Part shown: positions 1-9,000 of the stretch, in pieces
Layout: every line of letters starts with the position of its first letter
Numbering within the stretch: position 1 is the first letter of the stretch
Notes under the pieces: model-generated
The model's input: only the letters and a program-made list of their open reading frames with translations
What the model was told of the DNA's origin: nothing
Databases searched by the model: none
Made by a program: the position numbers and the translations under genes
Source: Coriobacteriia bacterium
Lineage (GTDB): Bacteria > Actinomycetota > Coriobacteriia > Anaerosomatales > PALSA-660
Reading direction: 5' to 3'
Assembly: GCA_030652345.1 (NCBI GenBank)
Contig: JAUSAU010000108.1
Span: 1 to 38,768, forward strand
Length of the DNA stretch: 38,768 nt

Positions 1-601
1 CGTCATAGGTCCAGGAGACGCCCGCGCCGTCGAGGGTGAAGCTCACTGAGGGCGCGAAGCGGGGATCGAGCGCCACGGACAGCTCGGGCATGTCGGCGGT
101 GACCACGGCACCCTGTGCGGGGCTCGGGTCGGAGAGCACGACGGCGGGGGCGAGGTCGAAGACGGTGGTGGAGGCCACGGAGGCATCGCTCACGTCCGTC
201 GCGGTGATGATCGCGGTGTGCGAGCCCCCGGATGTCGGCGGGCAGGTCATGTAGACGGTGCCGGAGCGCGTGTCGGTGGTGACCACCCAGCGCGGGACGG
301 GGCCGGAGGTGTCCCAGACCCCGCTCGAGGCGAAGTTGACTCGCACGGTGAAGGGGCGGCCGTCCAGCGTGATGGTGGCCGTGGGACGCAGGGCCACATC
401 CGAGCTCAGCACCGCGGTGATCGCCGGGTTCCAGGTGCCCGACACCGTGCTGCCGCTCGCCGGTGTCAGCGAGGTGATGGCGGGCGCGGCATACGCGAGC
501 GCGGGTGCGGCCAGAAGGAGCAGGAGTGACACGAGGAGCAGGACGGGCAGCGTGCGGCGTGCGGCGTGGCGGCCCCATGGGCCACGCGACAGTGCATCCA
601 T
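1..601 (-). CDS. Secreted Ig-like repeat protein, 3' end cut by window edge
   Basis: Only the first 200 codons lie in the window; no stop is reached before base 1. The ATG at 601 follows GGGGAGAGG at a normal distance. The protein opens MDALSRGPWGRHAARRTL and then a Leu-rich core ending APALAYA, a clear Sec signal peptide of about 37 residues. After it, two similar segments follow one another, each beginning with a P-x-x-G-x-x-V turn and containing a TxTLDG strand (around residues 43-70 and 150-195). This is the pattern of tandem bacterial Ig-like beta-sandwich repeats on surface proteins. The role is inferred to be extracellular or cell-wall attached; the ligand is unknown. It points the same way as the NIDO protein at 3684-5972, which is also secreted and Ig-rich. 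Family assignment is by pattern only. Confidence 0.75.
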   Translation of the reverse strand, partial: MDALSRGPWGRHAARRTLPVLLLVSLLLLLAAPALAYAAPAITSLTPASGSTVSGTWNPAITAVLSSDVALRPTATITLDGRPFTVRVNFASSGVWDTSGPVPRWVVTTDTRSGTVYMTCPPTSGGSHTAIITATDVSDASVASTTVFDLAPAVVLSDPSPAQGAVVTADMPELSVALDPRFAPSVSFTLDGAGVSWTYD

Positions 602-759
602 GCGACGGACCTCTCCCCAGGTGAGCGCTTGCATACAGTGTCGGCGTGAGCGGGATTCCGGCACGTGCCCCGCGTCACACTGCACAGTACAACCTACTCC
701 ATAGGATTCGATACGCACCCGCAGTACCCTGCTGATGCGCCCGGCCGAACCCGTCGTCC

Positions 760-1398
760 CTACGCGCGCGGCCAGAAGAAGTTGACCCGCGCCTCCCGCG
801 CCAGTGTCGTGTCAGGCCCATGACCGGGATGCACAAGCGTCTCCCCGGGGAGCGAGGCCAATCGGGCGATCGACTCGCGCATCGCTCGCGCATCGCCGCC
901 CGGGAAGTCGGTACGGCCGACACTGCCGGCGAACAGGGTGTCGCCACTGAAGAGGTGGGTCTGCCCCGCCGCCTCGGCCATGAGGCAGATCGAGCCCGGG
1001 GTGTGCCCGGGAGTGCCCAGGACCCTGAGCCGCACCTGTCCCGCCTCCACGAGATCACCCTCGGCGAGCAGTCGCTGCGGCTCGGGTGCGACGTCGTCGA
1101 ACCCGAAGAGCATCCCGCCGTTGGCCACCGCATCCGTCACGGAGGCTGCGTCCCGCACCGAGACAGCGAAGGGCGCACCGGTCTCCGCGATCAGCCGCGA
1201 GGCGGCGCCGAGATGATCGAAATGTCCGTGCGTGAGCACCACCGCCCCGACCGCGCAGTCCGCGATCGCTGCAAGGAGCTCCTCCGCATCACCCGCCGGA
1301 TCGATGACCACGAGCGGTCCGCCGATGCCGTCCGACACGAGCCAGCAGTTCGTGTCGAGGGCGCCCAGCGCGAGACCCCGGACCTCGATCCCGCTCAC
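760..1398 (-). CDS. Metallo-beta-lactamase-fold hydrolase (glyoxalase II-like)
   Basis: The 212-residue protein has the full binuclear-metal motif: T56-H57-G-H59-F-D61-H62, then H132 in TPGHTPGS, D153 in SGDTLFAGS and H193 in PGHGPD. Length and the GRTDFPGGD segment match the small glyoxalase II-like branch that hydrolyses thioesters or related substrates in the cytoplasm; the true substrate cannot be read from the sequence. The start is taken as the GTG at 1398, which overlaps the rel stop codon as GTGA, so the two genes are translationally coupled. This rel-MBL pair is common in related gene orders. A longer in-frame reading upstream would run inside rel and is not needed, because the MBL strand order begins right at IEVRGLALG. 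Confidence 0.9.
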   Translation of the reverse strand: MSGIEVRGLALGALDTNCWLVSDGIGGPLVVIDPAGDAEELLAAIADCAVGAVVLTHGHFDHLGAASRLIAETGAPFAVSVRDAASVTDAVANGGMLFGFDDVAPEPQRLLAEGDLVEAGQVRLRVLGTPGHTPGSICLMAEAAGQTHLFSGDTLFAGSVGRTDFPGGDARAMRESIARLASLPGETLVHPGHGPDTTLAREARVNFFWPRA

Positions 1399-3593
1399 CG
1401 CGCCGCCCCCGGCGACTGGAGCATGCGATCCGCGGAGAAGACGCCGTCGAGCGCCCGAACCCGGTTGAGCACGGCTCCGAGCTGTTCCATGTCGCCCAGC
1501 TCGAAGAGGAACCGCATCGTGGCGATCCCCTGCTTGTCGGTCGCGATGTTGGCCGAGAGCACGTTCACGCCGGCCTCCGCGAGCGCCGCGGTCACATCGC
1601 GCAACAGCGCGGTCCGGTCGCGCGCCTCGATGTAGATCTCGACCTGATACGTCGTGGACGCGTCGGAGTCCCACTCGACCTCGATGATGCGCTCCGGCGA
1701 ATTGAGCAGATCGCGTGCGTTCGGGCAGTCGGAGCGATGCACCGACACGCCGCGCCCCCGGGTCACGAAGCCGACGAGCGGGTCACCCGGCACCGGGTTG
1801 CAGCACCGGGCCAACCGGACGAGCAGATCATCGATGCCCTTGACGCGCACGCCCGTCGGCGACTTCTTGCGCCTCGAGCGAGGCGCCAGCATCGGCATCG
1901 TCGGCAGGAACTCGGGCTTCTCCGGCTCCGGCGGGACGTGTTCGGTACCGGCGAGCAGCTTGATGAGCTTGCCCACCACCAGCTTGGCCGAGACCTTTCC
2001 CGAGCCGATGTGAGCGAGCAGGTCGTCGCTTTCCGCGAAGTTCATGTCCTTCGCCACGCCGGTGAGCGCCCTGGCCCCGGCGGACGAGCCGATCGACAGC
2101 CCCTGCTTGCGCAGGATCTTCTGGAGCTCGTCCTTGCCGTGGGCGAGGTCATCGGTCCTGCTCGCCTTCGAGAAGAACGCCCGGATCTTGCTGCGCGCGC
2201 TCGAGGTGCGGACGATGTTGAGCCAGTCGCGCGACGGGTTCGAGTTCTTGTTCGTCATGACGTCGACGCGGTCGCCCATCTGCAGCTCGTAGCCGAGCGG
2301 GACGATCGAGCCGTTGATCTTGGCGCCGACGGTGTGGTTGCCGACCTCCGTGTGGATCGCGTACGCGAAGTCGATCGGCGTCGACCCCTTGCGCAGCGAG
2401 ACCACATCACCCTTCGGTGTGAAGACGAAGACCTCGTCCTCGAACAGGTCGATCTTGAGGGCCTCCATGAACTCGCGGGGATCCTTGAGTTCCGTCTGCC
2501 ACTCGAGCATCTGGCGCAGCCATGCGAGCCGGTCGTCGAACGACTCGTCGCCGCGCCCGCCCTCCTTGTAGCGCCAGTGCGCCGCGATGCCGTACTCCGC
2601 CGTCCGGTGCATCTCGTCCGTGCGGATCTGGAGCTCGAGCGGACGTCCGGCAGGACCGATGACCGTCGTGTGCAACGACTGGTACATGTTGAACTTGGGC
2701 ATCGCCACGTAGTCTTTGAAGCGCCCGGGCATCGGCTTCCAGATCGAGTGGACCGTGCCGAGCGCCCCGTAGCAGTCCTTCACCGAGTCCACGATGATCC
2801 GCAGCGCGATCAGGTCGTAGATCTCGTTGAAGTCCTTCCCCTTCTGAGACATCTTCTGGTAGATGCTGTAGAAGTGCTTCGGCCTTCCCGAGATCTCCGC
2901 CGTCACGCCGATGGCGTCGAGTTCGGCCGTCAGCTCGTCGATGACCTGCTTGAGATACGCCTTGCGCGCGTCGCGGCTCTCCGCGACCATCCGCTGGATC
3001 TGCTGGTACTTCTGCGGCTCGAGCACTTTGAAGGCCAGGTCCTCGAGCTCCCACTTGACCTGACTGATGCCGAGACGGTGCGCGAGCGGTGCGTAGATCT
3101 CCATCGTCTCGATCGCCTTGTCGCGGCGCCGCTCCGGCGGCAGGAACTCGATGGTGCGCATGTTGTGCAGGCGGTCGGCGAGCTTGATGAGGATGACCCG
3201 GATGTCCTTGGCCATCGCGATGAGCATCTTGCGCAGGTTCTGGCTCTGCGCCTCGTCGCGCGAATCGAACTTGATCTTGCCGAGCTTGGTGACGCCGTCC
3301 ACGAGTGCCGCCACCTCGTCGCCGAACTCGGCCTGGACCTGCGCGACGGTGGCGTCGCTGTCCTCGACGGTGTCGTGCAGGATACCCGCGGTGAGTGACG
3401 GCATGTCGAGATGCAGTTCAGCGAGGATGCCGCACGCCTCGAGCGGATGCTGGATGAACGGCTCTCCGCTGTTGCGCATCTGCCCCTCGTGTGCGCGCGC
3501 GGCGAACTCGTACGCGCGCCGGAGCACGGAGAGGTCAGCGGTCGGATTGTAGGTCCGTACGCGTTCCTCGATCTCTTCGAGGGTGATGGCCAC
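1395..3593 (-). CDS. rel: Bifunctional (p)ppGpp synthetase/hydrolase
   Basis: This 732-residue RSH-family enzyme makes and degrades the stringent-response alarmones pppGpp and ppGpp. The N-terminal HD hydrolase is intact (H73-D74 in ILHDTVEDSD; also HxxD-type residues in ADRLHNMRT near 140-146). The synthetase domain has GRPKHFYSIYQKM near 236-248 and R291-F-K-D, the RxKD form typical of bifunctional enzymes rather than the ExDD of monofunctional RelA. A TGS domain follows (about 386-450), then a Cys/zinc-finger segment with RCCNPVPGD, and a C-terminal ACT domain (about 655-732). Start: GTG at 3593, with GGGAG 8 nt upstream. It is the first gene of a pair with the MBL hydrolase. A -10-like TAGAAT lies about 30 nt upstream, so rel probably has its own promoter. 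Confidence 0.97.
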   Translation of the reverse strand: MAITLEEIEERVRTYNPTADLSVLRRAYEFAARAHEGQMRNSGEPFIQHPLEACGILAELHLDMPSLTAGILHDTVEDSDATVAQVQAEFGDEVAALVDGVTKLGKIKFDSRDEAQSQNLRKMLIAMAKDIRVILIKLADRLHNMRTIEFLPPERRRDKAIETMEIYAPLAHRLGISQVKWELEDLAFKVLEPQKYQQIQRMVAESRDARKAYLKQVIDELTAELDAIGVTAEISGRPKHFYSIYQKMSQKGKDFNEIYDLIALRIIVDSVKDCYGALGTVHSIWKPMPGRFKDYVAMPKFNMYQSLHTTVIGPAGRPLELQIRTDEMHRTAEYGIAAHWRYKEGGRGDESFDDRLAWLRQMLEWQTELKDPREFMEALKIDLFEDEVFVFTPKGDVVSLRKGSTPIDFAYAIHTEVGNHTVGAKINGSIVPLGYELQMGDRVDVMTNKNSNPSRDWLNIVRTSSARSKIRAFFSKASRTDDLAHGKDELQKILRKQGLSIGSSAGARALTGVAKDMNFAESDDLLAHIGSGKVSAKLVVGKLIKLLAGTEHVPPEPEKPEFLPTMPMLAPRSRRKKSPTGVRVKGIDDLLVRLARCCNPVPGDPLVGFVTRGRGVSVHRSDCPNARDLLNSPERIIEVEWDSDASTTYQVEIYIEARDRTALLRDVTAALAEAGVNVLSANIATDKQGIATMRFLFELGDMEQLGAVLNRVRALDGVFSADRMLQSPGAAR

Positions 3594-3623
3594 GTGTGCT
3601 GCTCCCGGGTCGTCGGTGCGCTG

Positions 3624-3629
3624 ATTCTA
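3624..3629 (-). promoter_or_regulatory. Probable -10 element of rel
   Basis: TAGAAT on the minus strand lies in the short gap between the NIDO gene (ends at 3684) and rel (starts at 3593). It would place the transcript start near 3617, with GGGAG between that point and the GTG. No good TTGACA-like -35 stands 16-18 nt upstream (the hexamer there reads GCCGGT). The same TAGAAT hexamer precedes three other genes in the window. Confidence 0.45.
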
Positions 3630-3683
3630 CCAGCGGGAACGGCACGACCGGCCATCGATGATCGCCGGCCCTCCGAAGTGCGC

Positions 3684-5972
3684 CTACTGCGCGACGGCGG
3701 TGTACATGATGCTGGTGGTATACGTCCCCGGTTCCGAGGTCCACGGCAGCGTCATCGTGTAGTCGAAGATGTAGTCGTGCTTCCAGGTGAACGGGACCCC
3801 GGTCGAGGTGTCGATGATCAGCGTCGATGCGGAGAACGCACGCGATGGCGCGGTCGACCACCCGGAGGTCACGAATGTGAGCTGTCCCACCGGCATGGTC
3901 GGTGTCGCGCTCGACGTCGCGGTGTTCGCGAAGTCCGCCCCGGCGCACGAAAGGTCGTAGGCCATCGGACCGAGGCCGCCCACGGTCACGACAGTGGCGC
4001 CGGGTATCGTGTTGGGCACGGCGGGGAACAGGCCGCCGAAATCGACAGACGTGTTGCTCACATTGAGCCACAGCATCGAGAACGGGACGGTCTCCGTCAC
4101 CGCCGGCGTCGCCGCGGACCGGTTTCCCGCGCGGTCGTACGCGCGGACGACGAACGAGTACGCCTGCCCGCTCGTGAGTCCTGTGACGGTCCGGGTCCGG
4201 CCCGTCGTCGTCGATTCGAGCGAACCGTCGACGTACAGCGCGTAGTAGCCGATCCCCGAGACCGAATCCAGCGAGGGTGTCCAGGAGACCTCGACGCTGC
4301 GCGTGTCGGGGGACGCCGCGTAGACCGGTGAAGGCACGGTCGGCGCGCTCTTGTCCACTCGCACGAGGCGGGAGTGGAGCGCCTCGACGTTGCCGGCGGC
4401 GTCCACGGCCCAGTACTCGAGCGTGTGCGTCCCCTCGACGGAGACGACCAGCGGGGCCGAGTACGTCGCGGTCAGCGAACCGTCGACGCGATAGCGGATG
4501 CCGGTCACGACGCCCGAGGGGTCGGTCGCGGTCAGCGTGACCGTCACGTTGACGGAGCTCCATCCCGGGGGTGCGTCGTCCGTCGTGGAAGGTGCGACCG
4601 TGTCGATGCGGATGGGGCCGAGACTGACGGGCTGGCTCCGGTTGCCCGCGTGATCGACCGCCGTGATGTTGAAGTACCAGACGCCCTCACCGGGAACCGC
4701 GCGAACCGTCGAGGTCGCGGGGTCGATCACCGCGTCCGGCGCCGCGGTGGTGTTCTGACTCCACGAATAGGAGTAGCCGTCGAGCTGCGTGCAGACGTCG
4801 GTCGACGCTGTCCAGCTGACGGTCACGGTCGGGACGGCCGACCAGACGGTCCCTGTCGCGTGCGTGGAACTCGTCACCACCGGTCTGGTCGGCGGAGTCG
4901 TGTCGCGGACCTGGATCGTCTGCGTCTCGGTGGTCACGGCCACGTTCGCCGCCGTGGGAACCGGATTGCCGCGGTCGGTCGAGGTCCACAGGAACGTACT
5001 GGTCCCGAGAGGGAGCGTCGTCGGCAACGAGGGCGCCCGCGTCGTGGTGACGGCACCACCCTCGGGATCGGTTCCCGTCGCGTCGCTGGAGCCAGTGTAG
5101 CCGACGTAGCCGTTGAGCGCGTTGCCCTCGAGGAGGCGGTCGGCGACCACCAGCTTCGGAGGCGCATTCGGCGACACGCCCGCACGCACCTGCCACAGAT
5201 AGCGGCCGAGTTGTCCTTCGGGGTTCAGGTAGTTCTGGATGAGTGAGGTGGACGCCGCCCCCGAGTCGAGAAGAGCATTGCCGCTCGTCGCCCCTGACCC
5301 GGCGAACTCATAGAAGGTGCCCCCCTGCCGGCCCCATCCCACCCGCGCGCGCCGATTGCCCGACGCGGATCCGCGGTCCCACAGGACCTTGTCGTAGTTG
5401 AAGTACATGTCGAAGTTGCCGGCGCCGGTGTCCGAGCGGTCCACGAGGACCAACTGGAACGAATTGAGCGGCACGTCCTGGTGGTTGTAGTAGCCGACGT
5501 CGATCCAGTTGACGAAGACGGCGTTGCGGCCGCCCACCTTCGGCGGGTTCGCGGGGTCGCTGTACGTGGTCTGCGAGGCGTTCGGCGTGGCCGTCGTACC
5601 GGTGTCGACGTCGGCGAAGAAGGGGGCGATGATGTCCCGCCCCGCGTTGTTGAGCGGGTTGGTCGGCGTGTAGGTGCCGAGCCCCCCGGTGAAGGTCACG
5701 TTGCCGTTCTGGTTGATGTAGATCCGGTTGTACGTCGTCCCGAACCAGTTCATCGAGAACGGCAGGACGACCGTCTGCACCGAGTTGTCGTCGCCGCGCG
5801 CGATGGGCATCGCGTCATAGCCGGCCGGCTTCATGATCGCGTTGGGACCCTCGGCGAAGGCGAGCGTGGGCGCCACGAGCGCCAGAAGGCATACCAAGGA
5901 AGCGAGCGACAACGCCCGCCATCCCGGACCCGGCGTGAACCGGGTCCTCTCCTGTCGCTCGACGAGCGGCAC
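3684..5972 (-). CDS. Large secreted NIDO/Ig-like/FN3 protein
   Basis: The 762-residue protein starts at GTG 5972, chosen because GGGAGGT stands 6 nt upstream and a signal peptide follows at once (hydrophobic ALSLASLVCLLALVAPTLAFA, cleavage about residue 40). Residues about 60-225 read like a NIDO domain: NGNVTFTGG, RDIIAPFFADVDT, FQLVLVDR, NFDMYFNYDKVLWD and RVGWG. After that come Ig-like segments with several DxAGN turns (VDHAGNRS, VDAAGNVE), one resembling the OmpL47/Big type, then a fibronectin type III domain (about 525-615, ending YDRAGNRS). The last 130 residues, from SMLWLNVSNTSVDFGG, are beta-rich and I do not recognise them. No LPXTG or C-terminal transmembrane segment is seen, so it is either released or held non-covalently. 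Adhesion or matrix binding is an inference. Confidence 0.85.
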   Translation of the reverse strand: MPLVERQERTRFTPGPGWRALSLASLVCLLALVAPTLAFAEGPNAIMKPAGYDAMPIARGDDNSVQTVVLPFSMNWFGTTYNRIYINQNGNVTFTGGLGTYTPTNPLNNAGRDIIAPFFADVDTGTTATPNASQTTYSDPANPPKVGGRNAVFVNWIDVGYYNHQDVPLNSFQLVLVDRSDTGAGNFDMYFNYDKVLWDRGSASGNRRARVGWGRQGGTFYEFAGSGATSGNALLDSGAASTSLIQNYLNPEGQLGRYLWQVRAGVSPNAPPKLVVADRLLEGNALNGYVGYTGSSDATGTDPEGGAVTTTRAPSLPTTLPLGTSTFLWTSTDRGNPVPTAANVAVTTETQTIQVRDTTPPTRPVVTSSTHATGTVWSAVPTVTVSWTASTDVCTQLDGYSYSWSQNTTAAPDAVIDPATSTVRAVPGEGVWYFNITAVDHAGNRSQPVSLGPIRIDTVAPSTTDDAPPGWSSVNVTVTLTATDPSGVVTGIRYRVDGSLTATYSAPLVVSVEGTHTLEYWAVDAAGNVEALHSRLVRVDKSAPTVPSPVYAASPDTRSVEVSWTPSLDSVSGIGYYALYVDGSLESTTTGRTRTVTGLTSGQAYSFVVRAYDRAGNRSAATPAVTETVPFSMLWLNVSNTSVDFGGLFPAVPNTIPGATVVTVGGLGPMAYDLSCAGADFANTATSSATPTMPVGQLTFVTSGWSTAPSRAFSASTLIIDTSTGVPFTWKHDYIFDYTMTLPWTSEPGTYTTSIMYTAVAQ

Positions 5973-6048
5973 TCCACGACCTCCCGGGTCCGCCGCGTGT
6001 GGTCCCGAAGCAGGGGCCCAGTCGCACGCGAGGCGCGACGGAGCAGCC

Positions 6049-6095
6049 CGTCCGGGACGTGTCGGACCTGACTCTAGTTTCGACACCGCCGGACG
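6049..6095. terminator. Two-part stem-loop between recJ and the NIDO gene
   Basis: An interrupted inverted repeat lies directly after the recJ stop. Outer arms of 7 bp (CGTCCGG at 6049-6055, CCGGACG at 6089-6095) enclose inner arms of 6 bp (GTGTCG at 6059-6064, CGACAC at 6081-6086) with a 16-nt loop. Transcribed from the minus strand it begins 1 nt after the recJ TAA. There is no T-run after it, so it may be a factor-dependent terminator or 3'-end stabiliser for recJ, or a structured leader for the NIDO gene 77 nt further on. Confidence 0.5.
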
Positions 6096-6096
6096 A

Positions 6097-9000
6097 TTAC
6101 TGAAGCACAGACCCGCTATCTGTCCCTCGAATTCCTCCATCGGGCAGTATCGGGCGGTCGAAGGCGCACCGCAGTTCGTCGGCGCTCGACGTGAGCACCC
6201 AGTGGCGGAACGCGCTGAACTCCTCCGCCTCCTCGACCCCCTCGGCGTAGCGGATCGACGATGTCAGCTCGGTCTTGCCCTCGACGGGGAGCAGCGCCAG
6301 CCGCCGATAGGCGCCGCTGCCCTCACCCGTGACGAAGCCCAGCTCCCGGAAGATACCCACGCCCGTGGACACGCCCTTGTCGCTCAGACGGGCCTTGGGC
6401 CGCCGCTGCTTCACGTCCTCGGCGAGGTCGGCGTTCGTGACCTCGATCCAGCCGTCGGCGCCGGCGGCGGCGCGCTCACGCAAGACGACGTACAGAGTCC
6501 GCAGGTCGTCCAGATCGGGCGCGCCGGACTCGAGGATCAACTCGTTGAGTCGCCCGTCCCGCTCTCCGAAGAGCAGGTGGACAGTGGCCGGCTCGCCGTC
6601 ACGGCCCGCTCGCCCGCACATCTGGTTGAACTCGACGCGGTTGAACGGCAGATGGAAGAGCCCGACATGACGGACGTCGGGGATGTTGACGCCCTCACCG
6701 AACGCGCTGGTGGCCACCACCGCCGTGATCTCTCCCTCGCGGAAGGCGTGTTCGACCGCATGCCGCGCGGCGCGGGCCATGCCGCCGTTGTAGAACGCGG
6801 TGCGCTCGCGCAGACGCGGGCTCGAGTCGCGCAGCCGCTCCGCTATGCGCACCGACTGCTCCCGGCTGTTCACATAGACGATCAGCTTCTCGCCCCGCGA
6901 GGCGACCGATGCGAGATGGGCGACCTTGTCGGCAAGACCCCGACGGTCGGCGACCCCGAGGTTGTCGCGACGCGTCGGGTCGAGCACGACCTCGTCGATG
7001 CCCAGCGTCGACCGGATCAGGGCGGCGACATCGGCAGAGGCCGTCGCGGTCACGGCGCACACGACCGGCCCGCCGAGGGCGGCGAGCGCCTCGCCGAGAC
7101 GCGCGTACGCGGGACGGTGACCCGCACGGGCGAGTCCGACATGGTGCGCCTCGTCGACCACGACGAACCGCGCGCGCCCCGACTCGGCGAACCGGCCGGC
7201 GTGGCGCTCGAGGAACTCGGGCGTGGTCATCAGCGCGTCGACAGACCCGTCCGCGAGTGCGGCGAAGACCGCGTCGCGCCCCGCCGGTGAGGTCTCGCCG
7301 GTCACCAGCGTCACCCGAAGCCCCAGTGACGCGAACGACTCCTCGAGGTGGAACGCCTGATCGGCGACGAGCGCGCGCAGCGGGTAGACGAAGACGCTCG
7401 CTTCCCCTCGCGCAAGCGCGATCCGCGCCGCGTGCAGATGGAAGATGAGCGACTTGCCGCGTCCCGTGGCCATGACGGTCAGACACGAACGTCCGGCGGC
7501 GAGATGGGCGAGTGAGGCGGTCTGCGCGTCGTGGAGCGAGCGCTCCCCGATCAGCGCGCGCGTGAGCTCGACATCAAGATCAGACGCCGACAGGGCCGCG
7601 AGCTCGGCGCGTCGGGCGAGGCGGTCCTCCTCCTCGACCTCGGCCTGCTCGGCGGCCCCTGCGCGCTCGACGATCACGTTGACGCCGCGGCTCGCGTCGT
7701 CGCCGCCGGTGACATCGGCCACCGACACGGTCCACGCCGCGCCGCCGTCTAGGAGCGGAGCGAGGACCGCTGCGAGCCGGCGGTTGAAGAAGCCGACCTG
7801 GTCGCCGGCCGGGTCGAACAGCGCGATCGCGTTCGGGTCGAACTCGTTGGCCGGCTGCCGGGCGACATGCAGCGGCGTTCCCGGGACCAGCCGCCCGACG
7901 ACGTCCTGACGCCCCTCGAACGTGACACCCGCGAGCTTGGTGTGGAACGCCTCCGCGTCCCCGATGCCCTCGTACTCGCCGCGGGCGAGGATGCGCTCCG
8001 CGTCGGCGAACAGCTCCTCCACGAGTTCGGCGGCGGCGGCGCGATCCCCGGATGCGTGCGGCGCGATGCGTCGCACCTGCAACTGCACGCGTTCCCGCCC
8101 CTGCCAGGAGTCGGTCTCCAGATTGAATGCGAGGTCGACGGCCTCCTCGCGGTGCGCGGCCATCTCGATATCGGCGCATCGGAAGGCGATCGCGGGCAGC
8201 GAGGTCACACCGTCGTACGCCTCGAACTTCAGGTGATTCTGCTGCTGGCCCACCCGCTTGCGACCCGTCATGAACACACCGGGCGCCGCGAGCAGGGGGC
8301 GCGCGTTCCCGGACCCGAACGGCTCGAGGGCTGCGAGCTGCGCAGCGAGCTCGCGGTCAGCGTCCGGCAGATGCACGATGGCGTCGACCACCAGCTCCGA
8401 TGCGAACGCCTCGTCCGGCACCGCCTCCAGAGCGCCGCGCAGACACTCGGCGAAGCGCTCCAGGGCCGAGGCCGGGAGCGTCACACCCACCGCAGCCGCG
8501 TGCCCGCCGAATCGCGTGAGCAATTCGGAGCACTGCGACACCGCACCATGGAGGTCCACGGAGCCCACGCTCCTGCCGGAGCCCCGCGCCTCGCCGTCCT
8601 CGATGCAGAACAGCAACGTGGGGACCCCGTAGCGCCCGGCGATGCGCGCCGCCACGATGCCTTTGACACCCTCGTGCCAACCCTCCCCTGCCAGCACAAG
8701 TGCGCGCATGCCGTCGATCCATGTCTCCTCGGCCTGACGGGACGCCGCCTCGGTCAGCTCGGCCTCGACGCCCTGGCGGATCCGGTTGTACTCGTCGAGC
8801 GCCGCCGCGCGGGTATCGGCGCGGGCGGGGTCGTCGGTCATGAGCAGGTCCAGCGCCTCGGCGGGGTCAGCGATGCGTCCGGCCGCATTGAGCCGTGGCG
8901 CGAGGAAGAACGCGACCTTCTCGGAGGTGACGGTCTCCCCGTCCACGGATGCCACATGGCACAGCGCCGCGACGCCGGCGCGTGGGGCGCGGCGCATGCG

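Noticed and set aside
602..759. Possible tRNA or riboswitch in the gap before the first gene
   Set aside because: No cloverleaf, no TTCGA-type loop with matching stems, and no c-di-GMP, cobalamin or TPP core sequence was found; only a weak TATGCA-like -10.
1737..3398. A plus-strand open frame of 553 codons opposite rel
   Set aside because: Antisense shadow of the conserved RSH gene; no recognisable protein features.
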